Shown here piece by piece: positions 55,511 through 64,000 of a stretch of DNA of 64,000 nt. How positions within the stretch are numbered: the stretch's first letter is position 1; the number at the start of each line of letters is the position of its first letter. The DNA comes from Lasiosphaeria ovina. Taxonomy: Eukaryota > Ascomycota > Sordariomycetes > Sordariales > Lasiosphaeriaceae. Position numbers and translations under genes: made by a program. The stretch lies in assembly GCA_033439765.1 (NCBI GenBank), contig JAULSN010000007.1, forward strand, positions 1 to 64,000, in the 5' to 3' direction. The notes under the pieces were generated by a model. It was not told the DNA's origin and did not search any database. It was given only the letters and a program-made list of their open reading frames with translations.

Positions 55511-55587
55511 TGATGCACCTATTTTCCTAGGGAATGGCTGCAAAACCAGTGAAAACTCTGCTCCAAGACCAAATTCATCCTCAAGTT

Positions 55588-57395
55588 AACGCATTCTACG
55601 TCAAATTGAACGTTCTCTTCAGAAATAGAAAGCTCTAAAGAGCTTCAATGCACGCTCCAATTTAAAGCTGTGCGCATGCAGCCGTTGTTGTTATAGATTG
55701 AAGGATGTATATTTGCCGTAAAGTTGTGGCATGTTGACGTGCTTGTCTGTGGCGACAGGGGGTAAAATGACAGCACCATTTACGACTGGTAAAATAAAAC
55801 AACTCTCGAATTCCTTACGAAGGTTAACAATAACTGCATGCGCACAGCTAAAAAGTCGAGTATAGAATTAAGGCATTCAGGGCTTTCTATTGCAAGAGAG
55901 TGCGTGCGATTTGAGGAAGAACTAGCTATATTGTAGTTGTAAACGTAATTGTGAAGCATTTTCGTTAGGGTAGGTAGGTGAAAGATTTTCACGCCCAGTT
56001 GGAAGCAACGGCAGGATTGACAGTATATTCAAACGTAAATGAAACGACAACAACTACACGGGCGTAGCTGTCGAATAATGAGCGTATAGAGGCTACTCGG
56101 CGCTATTCAAATCTGAAGAGATCATGCGAATCCGTCAAGGATTCGTGGCTGTGGATGTAAAAGTGTGGTTTTATTATATATCCCTGGATCTTGACGAATT
56201 CTTAGTCGGTTGACATGCTCTCTATAGATTTGAATGGGCCTAGGAAGCTTGTATATTAACCCGAAATTGCAGTTGTGCGCATGTTGTGCTTGTTGTGTTG
56301 TATATAATTGAATGCGTTGACGTGGTCTTTGACGTTGTTGCTCCCGACCCAAGGAACACACCCGATTTCAATATTCATCTACAACTGTTGGGAGGAAAGG
56401 TAAGGACTGGATTGCTTGGAGGAAGTCTAGCTATCTGGGCCACAGCGGAATATATATGTGGAAATGATGGCCTGGACCGGTGGATCCCATATCCACTTAT
56501 GCCTCGGCTTGAGGGCATCAGGCCGGGGTCCGGCCTGATCCCTGCTAGCCTGGCCACAACAACTCTACGAGTTCTTCGCCAAAATGAACGCACTTTTTGC
56601 ATTGGAAAGTCCTGAATGCCCTCACTCTACGCTCCAAATTTCAGCTGTGCGCATGTAGTTGTTGTTGTTGCATTTTCGAGAAAGCATCTACATGTTGGTG
56701 TTGATAGGTTTGTCCCCGTTACCCCCTGTCGCCATACTGAAGCGGTGGAAAGACACCACAACACCAAAAACAACAGTAAAGTCAAAGGCACTACTGTGTG
56801 CACTGGTCTGGGGATCTCAAATCATGGTAAAAAGACGTGATTTTCTGAGGACTGTCCCGAAACAAAGAAGAAGGAGGAGAAGGAGGTCCCCTCTAGCCAT
56901 GCCATCCTCTGATCAGAGGGAGGGCGGCAGTCCACCTTATACGAGGTGGGTAAGCCAAGAAAAGGGAAGAAAAAAGAAAATTACACTAGACTATATTAGG
57001 CAAGAGTGTAAACAACCCCCTTGTTGCCCAGCCCCTGAGCCCCTGATTAATACAAAATGTCACAACATTGCCATAACGTTGTTCCAAATCTACGTCCTTC
57101 CTTCCACAACAACGACGCATACTTGCGCGTAGCTGTAAATTGGATAGCTAAATGAAGCTTTTCATAGCTTTCTAATGTAGAAGAGTGCGTGTTTTTTGAC
57201 GAAGAACTCGTAGAGTTGTGGATGAATATTGGTCCTGGAGCAGAGTTTCCACCTCCTGTCAGGTGGAAATGCCGCATACAACCACATGTACAACCACAAT
57301 ATAGCGAGTCCTTGAGATAATTACACGCACTCTTCGAATTTGAATAGCCCGGAATAGCTTTATATGCTCTCAATTTGCAGCTGCGCGCATGCGTA
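55588..57395. repeat. Cluster of six diverged copies of a ~100-bp module
   Basis: Copies: 55588-55690 (+), 55828-55925 (-), 56212-56290 (+), 56562-56665 (+), 57115-57225 (-), 57303-57395 (+). They share a head CTACGAGTTCTTCG, a centre GAA(A/T)(A/G)GCCCTGAATgCcTTc and the end CAGCTGTGCGCATG. The best-preserved copy translates as LYEFFAKMNALFALESPECP and STLQISAVRM. They may be pieces of one degraded coding repeat or a small element. Confidence 0.65.
56732..57047 (-). repeat. Long inverted repeat, right arm
   Basis: Partner of 54383-54745; the outer ends are about 2.66 kb apart. The module copy at 56562-56665 runs directly into it. Confidence 0.85.
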
Positions 57396-58159
57396 CGCCG
57401 TTATGTTATTTACATTTGAATATAGCTTCAAACAACGCAACATAACGCGCGTGTTGGCAGCCAACCACCTGCTAAACAAGTGGAGATTCCTCTCTCGAAG
57501 GCAACTAGCAGTGGCTTGGCGCCTTCGCGCATGTTATTTTTTGTACACTACTGTCTGGGAAGACGGTAGTGAACAAAATAGACCGCCTCTGTAGATAAGT
57601 CTACACCAATGCGCTGTCAACTTCGATCACGTCTAATATATACGAATGAGCGAAGACGCGAATGCAACAGACACGAACGAGCGACCCCTGCCATTGTGGC
57701 AGCGGCCGGGCACACTGTCGGGATCCCAAAATGCTGCTACCGGGGCGTAGACGAGCTTGGGAAGCATGGCAAGCGTCAGTGACTCCCTGATGCGACAATG
57801 GTTGTTAATTACGTTGTGGATCCTAGCACGTGTTCTCCTCACAAAGGGGTTGTCATTGCTGCTGTAGGTGCCGCCCTGGCCTTGAGCTTGCACTATGATC
57901 GCTCGACCCAAGGTTTTATTTCGAACTAAAGAGCTTCCACCAAATTCTTAACAGGCCCAACTTAAAATAACTCTTAAATACGGCAATAGCGAACCATAGC
58001 AATTACCCGGGCAGATGCCCTAGGTGCCGAAAACCGTTCCAAGGTAACTAAAGCAAATCCCACAACCGACAAAAGGTAGAAAAGCAACCGCACCCTTCCC
58101 TCCCCCCAGTCTGCTGTCAGCAGTCGATCTAAAACCCGAGCAACCTACTCGGAACTGAA
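57396..58159. other. No confidently recognised gene
   Basis: A minus frame at 57633-57911 (SNDNPFVRRTRARIHNVINN, LAMLPKLVYAPVAAFWDPDS) is protein-like. It has the dispersed motif at its end and no assignable family. Confidence 0.3.
57664..57688 (+). repeat. Dispersed motif copy 5
   Basis: GCAACAGACACGAACGAGCG plus ACCCC; a diverged second half (ACGAATGAGCGAAG) lies 20 bp upstream. Confidence 0.8.
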
Positions 58160-58753
58160 ATGGACGGACAGGACACGATAATCGTTAGGAAGCGGGGAGC
58201 CTACCCCTCCAGCGAAGAAGATGGCGACCCCAAAGTCAGGGAAGTCGCCCAGACCCGACATTGGCTCCAAGATCTCCTTAAGGTCAAGAGAAATGGCTAA
58301 AGGGTTATAGGCCCCGCGACCGAAAGGCGAGCCAAAGAGCTCGTTGCTCTCCGCGACTCTAAGGAGCTAAACGCAACCACCCTCGAGGCAGTACGCTTCG
58401 CAATAGAGGAGATGGAGAAGCGCCTCGAGCTTGACGAGAAGTATACACCGGCGCTGGAACAAATTCGGTAGCTGGAGGTCGACTCGTTCCATCTACGCTA
58501 CGGCGACCACTTGGCTGCGTACATACATCGCGTGCGCAAAAACGCGAGAATACTAGATAGATGGGATCACGACAATTTCCCTGCCAATATACTAAGGCTC
58601 GTCCCTCCACCTGTTCGAGCCGATCTGGAAGCGTGGCAGTTCTTCATGTCACAGCGCTGGACCGATATATACGACAGGCTCGGTAAAGAAGAAACCGAGT
58701 GGCGGGTACTAATGCAGAAACACACCTTCTTAAGCGAGTACCATCTGCCATGA
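58160..58753 (+). pseudogene. Uncharacterised 198-codon frame with two in-frame stops
   Basis: ATG 58160 to TGA 58751-58753 in one frame, broken only by TAA 58298-58300 and TAG 58469-58471. It reads MDGQDTIIVRKRGAYPSSEE, RHWLQDLLKVKRNG, then ELNATTLEAVRFAIEEMEKR, HLAAYIHRVRKNARILDRWD and LEAWQFFMSQRWTDIYDRLG. Charged, helical and soluble-looking; no family recognised. Both stops can be C-to-T changes of Gln codons (CAA, CAG). Confidence 0.5.
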
Positions 58754-58939
58754 GCAATGAACCTATGTCATAGTATTAATGCATCTAATTACATATGAAA
58801 CTCCAATTCCATCCATTAAATAGCAACGGTAATATGGGTAATAGGTAAGTAGGTATAGTCGACATGCCCAAGAAAGGAAACATAACGTGATGGGGTATAT
58901 ATATATATAAATTTGCGCATACGTCGCAGCATATTCCGA

Positions 58940-59200
58940 TTATGTATTTGTGCTCTTGGTTAAGGCCGTGTCTTCTTCGTCGTCACCGTCGTCATTTTCG
59001 TTTTCGTTTTCGTTGTCATCTTCCCCTTTCGCCTCGAATAGCCACACCGGCATGAGGTTCTCTATCAGCTCCTGCTGCTCGGCCGTCTCCATAACCGACT
59101 CTGAGCTCTCCCGAACCGACGACGACGCTAGTGTCGCTTCGTCGGATGTCTCTTGCTGCTGCTGCTCTTTCGCGTCCTACGGTGAGAGCTCTCGCATCTC
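58940..59200 (-). pseudogene. Acidic C-terminus of an uncharacterised gene
   Basis: The minus strand reads MRELSP, TAG, DAKEQQQQETSDEATLASSS, METAEQQELIENLMPVWLFE and an ENENENDDGDDEEDTAL tail to a stop at 58940. The TAG follows a Pro and lies where CAG (Gln) is plausible. No start or family was found. Confidence 0.3.
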
Positions 59201-59248
59201 TGGCTACGGAGCGTCTTGCTCTGGTGCGTCCCCCCTTTACTACCTCCT

Positions 59249-59273
59249 GTAACAGACACAAATGAGCGACCCC
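59249..59273 (+). repeat. Dispersed motif copy 6
   Basis: GTAACAGACACAAATGAGCG plus ACCCC, flanked on both sides by CCCTTTACTACCTCCTG; the same composite occurs at about 19.01-19.12 kb. Confidence 0.75.
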
Positions 59274-59619
59274 CTTTACTACCTCCTGCGGTTGCGGGCG
59301 GCACCATTTCACATGCGGCGGGCATCTTATATTTCAGGGTGAATTGCTTTCTTCAAACCCCACTCCCGCTCCCACTCCCACTCCCGCATCCCAGATATCA
59401 TCACGACTTGGCTCACTGGTGACTAGTGAGTTGAAGAAGAATCTTCTTCGACTTCGCATTGCGCCTCCTCAGAACTGAGGATTTCTCCGTGCTAAGCAGA
59501 GGTTTGGTAGTAACCACCACCACCTGGGGAGTACATGTCACGGGGACCTGAACCTTCCGTATAATCTAATCCCTAAATGCTTATTAGCGCGGTACTTACG
59601 GAGGAAAAGAAGATATCAA

Positions 59620-59832
59620 ATGAACCGGCCAGGAAGGGTCTTTAATAGATATTTCGAAAGAAATAGACCTCTAGGATTCCAAAATTGGGATTCAAATGGA
59701 TACTACCTCCCTTGGCGAAAGACCTTTACAGCGAGTCGTAAGATGCTTAGGCTATTTAGATCATGGAAAATACCACGCCAACAACCATTCAAAGATTGGG
59801 TTGTACAGACCATTCTAAAGAAAATGCCCTAA
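59620..59832 (+). CDS. Hypothetical 70-aa frame
   Basis: Open frame MNRPGRVFNRYFERNRPLGF ... QQPFKDWVVQTILKKMP. Basic and aromatic; no family, no supporting promoter. Could be chance. Confidence 0.15.
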   Translation: MNRPGRVFNRYFERNRPLGFQNWDSNGYYLPWRKTFTASRKMLRLFRSWKIPRQQPFKDWVVQTILKKMP

Positions 59833-59998
59833 TTACTGTGGGTATTTAATTGATTTGCATTATTCGATTTGCATTGTTGCGAGGGCTGTGTGGCCCATTT
59901 CAACCTTGCTGAACCTTCGAACTCGAACTCGGCACTTTGGAAGAAGCATTCCTTTCGATTATACTCAAAATGATCCATGTGAGGCCCTCTTCTAACAA

Positions 59999-60022
59999 GC
60001 AACAAACACGAATGAGCGACAC
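59999..60022 (+). repeat. Dispersed motif copy 7
   Basis: GCAACAAACACGAATGAGCG plus ACAC. The neighbouring reverse-strand sequence TTGTTAGAAGAGGGCCTCAC ATGGATCATTTT also recurs at 47553-47592. Confidence 0.75.
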
Positions 60023-60093
60023 CCAACGTCAACAAACAAAACAACCTCCCCATAACCATCTATCATTTACAGCACGGGGCATAGGAGGGGAAA

Positions 60094-61493
60094 TCACTTT
60101 GTAGGCAACCCCTCATTCCCTTCCTCCTCTTTGCCCTCCCTGCGCCTTATAAATAAGGTGTCTAGAGTGACCGCATGCTGCTCAACATTGCTTATCTGGC
60201 CGTCTCGCTCAATGGGCATGGAAGCAGAGCTGGGATCCGACTGCAGTAGGTTCGCTAAGTCCTGGGAAAGCCCGGCTGCCCCAGAGAGCGGTGGGACTTC
60301 GATGTCCAAATTTGACGGCAACTGATCAATGGCGGAGCAGATCTTCTCATGGTGAGCAGGCACCCATATAGCGTAGACATTCTTTACAAATCGATAAGCC
60401 GTCCATTTCTCCCTTCCGTCCGGCGAGGTAAAGATGAAGCTGCGGATAGGATGGCGGTAGTACTTGGTGTCTTTCCCGTCTATTACGGGATAGTGGCCGT
60501 AGATACCTACTGGCGTATTGCCATGCGAGACAGAGAAGGCGGGGATCTGCCGGTGGACTTCGCCCTCACGTTTCAAAGCACGAAAGAGTTCGACGACGGC
60601 TCGCACCGCAAGGGTCATGCTGTGAGCGTTCTGCCGGTCTGCGACATAGAGCCCCGCGGCGTCGCACTCGCACGTCAGGAACGGGATGTACATGTAGTAC
60701 GTGGTCATGAAGAGGGACTGGTCCCCAGCGGTAAAGCCGCCAATAAATGGGGATAGCTTGAGGAGCTGCTCCTCCGTAAAATGCCTCTTGTCTAAAGCCA
60801 ACAGAGTAGTCGGGCTGAGGACGAGTGCTGGTGAAAGGGATTGAGTTGGTCTGCGATGACGCTCTCCGTTAGGATACCAAGGTGCTTTGCACCGAATGTA
60901 GCAAGACTCTCGGCCGAAGGAACAATGAGCCGACTGATGTCTTGAATGACTCGGGCCTCACTTTGGTCATGTATCTTTTCGCACGTCGCCTCGAAGATGT
61001 CATGGCGGAATAGCGTATCGGCGGGAACTGGCTGTGTCTTTTCAAGAAGAGACCGGCAAATAGCCTGGCTCGAAGCAGCCAAGCCTGAAGGGGCCTTTGT
61101 CATATAACTGCCTCTGATCTTGAGTAGGGTCACATAGCGCGGGTCTCGATATGCGTCGCTCTTCTCTTCCCGCGGCTTCTAATCGCTGGGTGTCGCGGAT
61201 ATAGTAGAAATCGATCGCTCACGAGAATGATTAGACGAGGGTTTCTTCCGCGGGAGTAGACGCGCCATAGCGGGGACCGTCGCCGACATCCTTTCCGGCC
61301 AGGATTGATCCTCCGGCCAGCGTCCTTTCTTGGCCCAAAAGGCAATCGGGTCGCTAGTATCAATTGCTAGCTCGCTAGGTGTGTTCTCGGTAGTCCGTTG
61401 TCGCTTGCGGGCCTGGTCTAGACGACGAAGCGCTGCTTCGATTGATTGCTTGTGCTTGCGACCTCTGTTTTGGACGGGCGTTGGTGGATCCAT
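60094..61493 (-). pseudogene. DUF7924-family gene (broken)
   Basis: ATG 61493 begins MDPPTPVQNRGRKHKQSIEA, then DPIAFWAKKGRWPEDQSWPE, an in-frame TAG (61179-61181) after SATPSD, then KPREEKSDAYRDPRYVTLLK, LFRHDIFEATCEKI, EARVIQDISRLIVPSAESLA. A shift near 60845 gives NSIPFTSTRPQPDYSVGFR, and a second near 60780 returns to HFTEEQLLKLSPFIGGFTAG, DQSLFMTTYYMYIPFLTCE, ADRQNAHSMTLAVRAVVELF, IYGHYPVIDGKDTKYYRHPI, KWTAYRFVKNVYAIWVPAHH. The order matches the fungal DUF7924 family, whose function is unknown. The TAG fits CAG to TAG. Confidence 0.75.
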
Positions 61494-61639
61494 TAGTACG
61501 CGTTCGCGCGACTAGGTGGCCCAGTGTCGCCCTCCTGGGACTCGTTAGTGGAAGACATTCTTTGCCGCGGGGGGGAACGCGGGGGAGAAACTTTGATCTT
61601 TGAGGACTCCATCGAATAACGAATGAGAAGATTTCCTTT

Positions 61640-61846
61640 GCCGGGCCGGATAAATATTTTCCAGCTCCGAGTTAGTCGATCAGCTGCACCGGGCTGAGGC
61701 TGTGGTCCGTGCTAAGCCTTACCACGTGACCTAGAACCTTACATCTTCCCCACGCCCCGCACGGCCTTTGGAATCTCTTTCCTTTTTCTTTCCTTGCTTT
61801 AGATTCTACGAATACAGCAACCATCCCCAACCGCAGTAAACAAACA
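61640..61846 (+). repeat. LTR related to element C's LTR (isolated copy)
   Basis: In reverse complement it shares TGTATTCGTAGAATCTAAAG, the A/G run AAGGAAAGAAAAAGG, CGTGCGG.GCGTGG, TAGGTCACGT and GGCTTAGCACGG with 11964-12185 in the same order. The TGT end is at 61846; the other end is not defined. No internal element sequence is attached, so it may be a solo LTR. It is much less RIP-mutated than the element C copy. Confidence 0.6.
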
Positions 61847-61907
61847 GCCGAATCCTTCATTCCTACAGCGATTTGCCTACTTCCTTAGCTCCCGAGCCCT
61901 CGACAAG

Positions 61908-64000
61908 ATGCCTGCCTTCACCGTTGATGTCACGACCCTCTCGACAAGACTCCCTACCGCCGAAAAACGTCCTCTTTCCCTTCGTCCGAAGATATCACAA
62001 GTAGCTAGACAGTTCGATGCCCTCATTGAAGAAGAAGCAGATATCAAGAATCTAGCAGCAATTGAAATGAAGCATTTGCCGAGGATCAGAATACAAAGAG
62101 GGTCCTTCATACCGGAAATGTGGGTAGGAAAATCACACAAAAGGAGATCGTGGATTGGCGAGCACGGCAACTGGGTCGCCCAGGTCATCGACGACGCTGT
62201 CAACGATGGACAATACTACTGGGCATGCCACTATTGCGAGAAGCTGTACAAGGCGGAATCCACAAGCAGGGGGGCGGAACATTTGGACAAGGTACATCAA
62301 ATATACCCCGATTCCGAAAGTGGTGGTATTGAGAGGCCGGGAAAAAGGCAACGCACGCTTGATGTGGTTTTGCTGCCTCACGAGCTCTCTATGGAGGAGA
62401 AGCTCGTTGATCTAATCGTCGGCTCGAACCTACCTTTCAGCATCGTTGAGCATAAGGCATTTCGAGATTTTTGCGTGGACCTGAATGCCGAGAAGACAGC
62501 CGCCCTGATTCCGTCCTCGCACGACACCATACGATGGCATGTTCGAAAGAGGTTCGAGGCTGAACAACAGGCCCTGCGTGAGAGGCTGGCCGCATCGCCA
62601 TACAAGAAGCATCTCTCGTTCGATATTTGGACTTCTAACGCGACCATTTCCTACCTAGCGGTCTTCGTGCATTTCGCCGATGTTGACGGCGCCTTGCGAC
62701 AAGAGTTGCTAGGAATACCGCACCTTCGAGGCTCTCACAGCGGCGAGAACCAAGCCCTCTACATCTCTGAGCTAGTCAACGACTACGGCTTCGCCGACGA
62801 CGTTGGTTATTTTCAATGTGACAACGTGGATTCGAATGACTGGGCAGTAAGATTCACCTTGGAGTCGTTAATTCCTGGCATTAGCCGATTTTCCCGGGAT
62901 TCCTTAGCCACCAAGCGTCGCGTGCGTTGCTTCAGCCACATCCTCAACCTAGCCGCGCAAGCCTTCATTCTCGGCAAGTCGGCTGACCTCGGAAGAACCT
63001 TTGACGATAGCTTCATCGGCCAGTTACCGCCCGAGCAGGAAGAAGCGTTGTTGAAGATGTGGCGAAAGAGAGGGCCGGTTGGAAAGCTTCACAATGTCGT
63101 CCACTTCATTCGGAGGTCACCACAACACCGGGATTCCTTCCTACAGGTCGCGCGCAGTCAGCTCAGCGAGGGAGATGCACAGGAATTCGGCACGGCTATA
63201 TTTGACAGGTCAGTGGAAGGTTTACAGCTTTGTGGTGATAATTCTACGCCTTGGAATTCTGTCTTCGTCATGATCGAGCGCGCGGTGCAATTACAGGGCC
63301 AGTTCGATTACTGGTGCCATAAAAACCAGACCGAGAAGGACCCTCGGAAGCGTATGCCCGCCGCCGACCTACTACAACCGAGTGACTGGCACCTACTTTA
63401 CCTTGTTTTGGCTATTCTTGAACCTTTCAAGAAGATCACGAAGTGGTTTGAAGGACGCGTAGCCACTTTTCCCGAGGTTCTCGCTATTCAGGAGTGGCTG
63501 GTTGATCTGCTCGAGGATCGCCTACGCACCCTGCACCCGAACCTTGAAGCCGTCACCGATTTTATCGGCGGCCCGGTACACACCCAACCAGAGATCGCGG
63601 TCGCAAGCCAACAGCCTGAGTCAATCGACATAGTCAACGACGACGACAACGGCGTGTTGTTAACCGGGGAATCATCACAACGGCCGCAGCGTAACCGTCG
63701 TGTTCCTTACTGGTTCGACGACTCGGTAGTCGACCTGCCCCGGCGCCTCCCGACCGGCCAGATCATCCCGCCCTCCCTCGACCTTGTTGCCGACTTACAA
63801 GACAACCCTCCGCCCGCCCCGGCGCCCTCAGCACCTGATCTTGACGACGATCAGCTATCCTTCCTTCGAGCAAGCATCGGCCTGGCCATTCAGAAGCTTA
63901 GAGAATACGTTGGATTGATGGAGGAGAGCCCAGCATACTGGTCGGCGATGATACTACACCCAGGGCAGAAAGAGAGGTGGGTAAACAAGTTCCTGGGCAG
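61908..64000 (+). CDS. hAT-family transposase (right end outside window)
   Basis: ATG 61908 opens a frame with no stop to the window end (697 codons). Residues 107, 110, 125 and 130 are C-x2-C-x14-H-x4-H (WACHYCEKLY ... EHLDKVH), a BED-type zinc finger for DNA binding. The RNase-H-like catalytic domain shows KKHLSFDIWTSNATISYLAV, FADVDGALRQELLGIPHL, FQCDNVDSNDWAV, and RVRCFSHILNLAAQAFI (the hAT C-x-x-H box). The hAT dimerisation region near the C-terminus lies beyond 64000. An acidic linker (VNDDDNGVL, SSQRPQRNRRVPYWFDDSVV) follows. hAT transposases excise and reinsert DNA by a hairpin-forming DDE mechanism. No RIP-type stops: possibly active or recently active. No TIR was identified in the 5' flank. 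Confidence 0.9.
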   Translation, partial: MPAFTVDVTTLSTRLPTAEKRPLSLRPKISQVARQFDALIEEEADIKNLAAIEMKHLPRIRIQRGSFIPEMWVGKSHKRRSWIGEHGNWVAQVIDDAVNDGQYYWACHYCEKLYKAESTSRGAEHLDKVHQIYPDSESGGIERPGKRQRTLDVVLLPHELSMEEKLVDLIVGSNLPFSIVEHKAFRDFCVDLNAEKTAALIPSSHDTIRWHVRKRFEAEQQALRERLAASPYKKHLSFDIWTSNATISYLAVFVHFADVDGALRQELLGIPHLRGSHSGENQALYISELVNDYGFADDVGYFQCDNVDSNDWAVRFTLESLIPGISRFSRDSLATKRRVRCFSHILNLAAQAFILGKSADLGRTFDDSFIGQLPPEQEEALLKMWRKRGPVGKLHNVVHFIRRSPQHRDSFLQVARSQLSEGDAQEFGTAIFDRSVEGLQLCGDNSTPWNSVFVMIERAVQLQGQFDYWCHKNQTEKDPRKRMPAADLLQPSDWHLLYLVLAILEPFKKITKWFEGRVATFPEVLAIQEWLVDLLEDRLRTLHPNLEAVTDFIGGPVHTQPEIAVASQQPESIDIVNDDDNGVLLTGESSQRPQRNRRVPYWFDDSVVDLPRRLPTGQIIPPSLDLVADLQDNPPPAPAPSAPDLDDDQLSFLRASIGLAIQKLREYVGLMEESPAYWSAMILHPGQKERWVNKFLG

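Noticed and set aside
57633..57911. N-terminus of another APH-like kinase
   Set aside because: DNPFVRRT resembles GNPFVKRT of the 29.6-kb gene, but similarity stops after about eight residues.
1..64000. Starship giant element
   Set aside because: Mobile cargo-like fungal genes raised the idea, but no tyrosine-recombinase captain (DUF3435) or typical boundary was recognised.
1..64000. Secondary-metabolite gene cluster
   Set aside because: No PKS, NRPS, terpene synthase, P450 or transporter signatures were seen.

Overview
The window looks like a gene-poor, repeat-rich compartment of a filamentous ascomycete (Pezizomycotina). Evidence: short GT-AG introns, Ty3/gypsy chromoviruses, Ty1/copia remains, pogo/Fot-type and hAT DNA transposons, fungal-restricted gene families (HNH_2-type nucleases, DUF7924, fungal APH-like kinases, JmjC proteins), and a repeat-induced point mutation (RIP) signature in which CpA/TpG are converted to TpA. 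Species cannot be named from the sequence.

Layout. (1) 1-18.74 kb is a block of RIP-degraded retroelements on the minus strand. Element A is a Ty3/gypsy relic running off the left edge. Element B (4785-11530) is structurally complete: 244-bp LTRs, a 5-bp target duplication, polypurine tract, self-priming primer site and a chromodomain. Element C (about 11964-15115) is a truncated second chromovirus. An AT-rich block at 15.9-18.74 kb holds two retroelement gag remnants. RIP density falls sharply near 18.74 kb. (2) 18.7-40 kb is a field of mostly broken fungal genes: two HNH nucleases of one lineage (24.1 and 31 kb) and one of another (38.3 kb), a JmjC protein, a TPR fragment, an APH-type kinase, an NTF2-like fragment and a hAT relic, with at least four copies of a dispersed repeat of up to 260 bp. 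(3) 40-50 kb holds the two best candidates for live host genes: an uninterrupted 266-codon gene at 40.3-41.1 kb with a broken inverted paralogue at 49.3 kb, and a spliced 387-codon gene at 45.98-47.2 kb with a decayed paralogue at 19.4 kb. A copia relic, a tRNA-derived sequence and a dead pogo element lie among them. (4) 52-57.4 kb is a nest of pogo-type transposase remains, a long inverted repeat about 2.66 kb across, and at least six diverged copies of a roughly 100-bp module. (5) 58-64 kb has a twice-interrupted ORF, a broken DUF7924 gene, an LTR related to element C, and an uninterrupted hAT transposase that runs off the right edge.

No operon-like organisation or conserved pathway is visible. 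Recurrent nonsense changes of the C-to-T / G-to-A type (CAG to TAG, CGA to TGA, TGG to TAG) in many broken genes suggest that RIP or deamination disabled duplicated genes as well as transposons. A short 22-28-bp sequence recurs at seven places on both strands and is not explained by any recognised element. All product calls rest on reading translated sequence by eye; no database search was possible.
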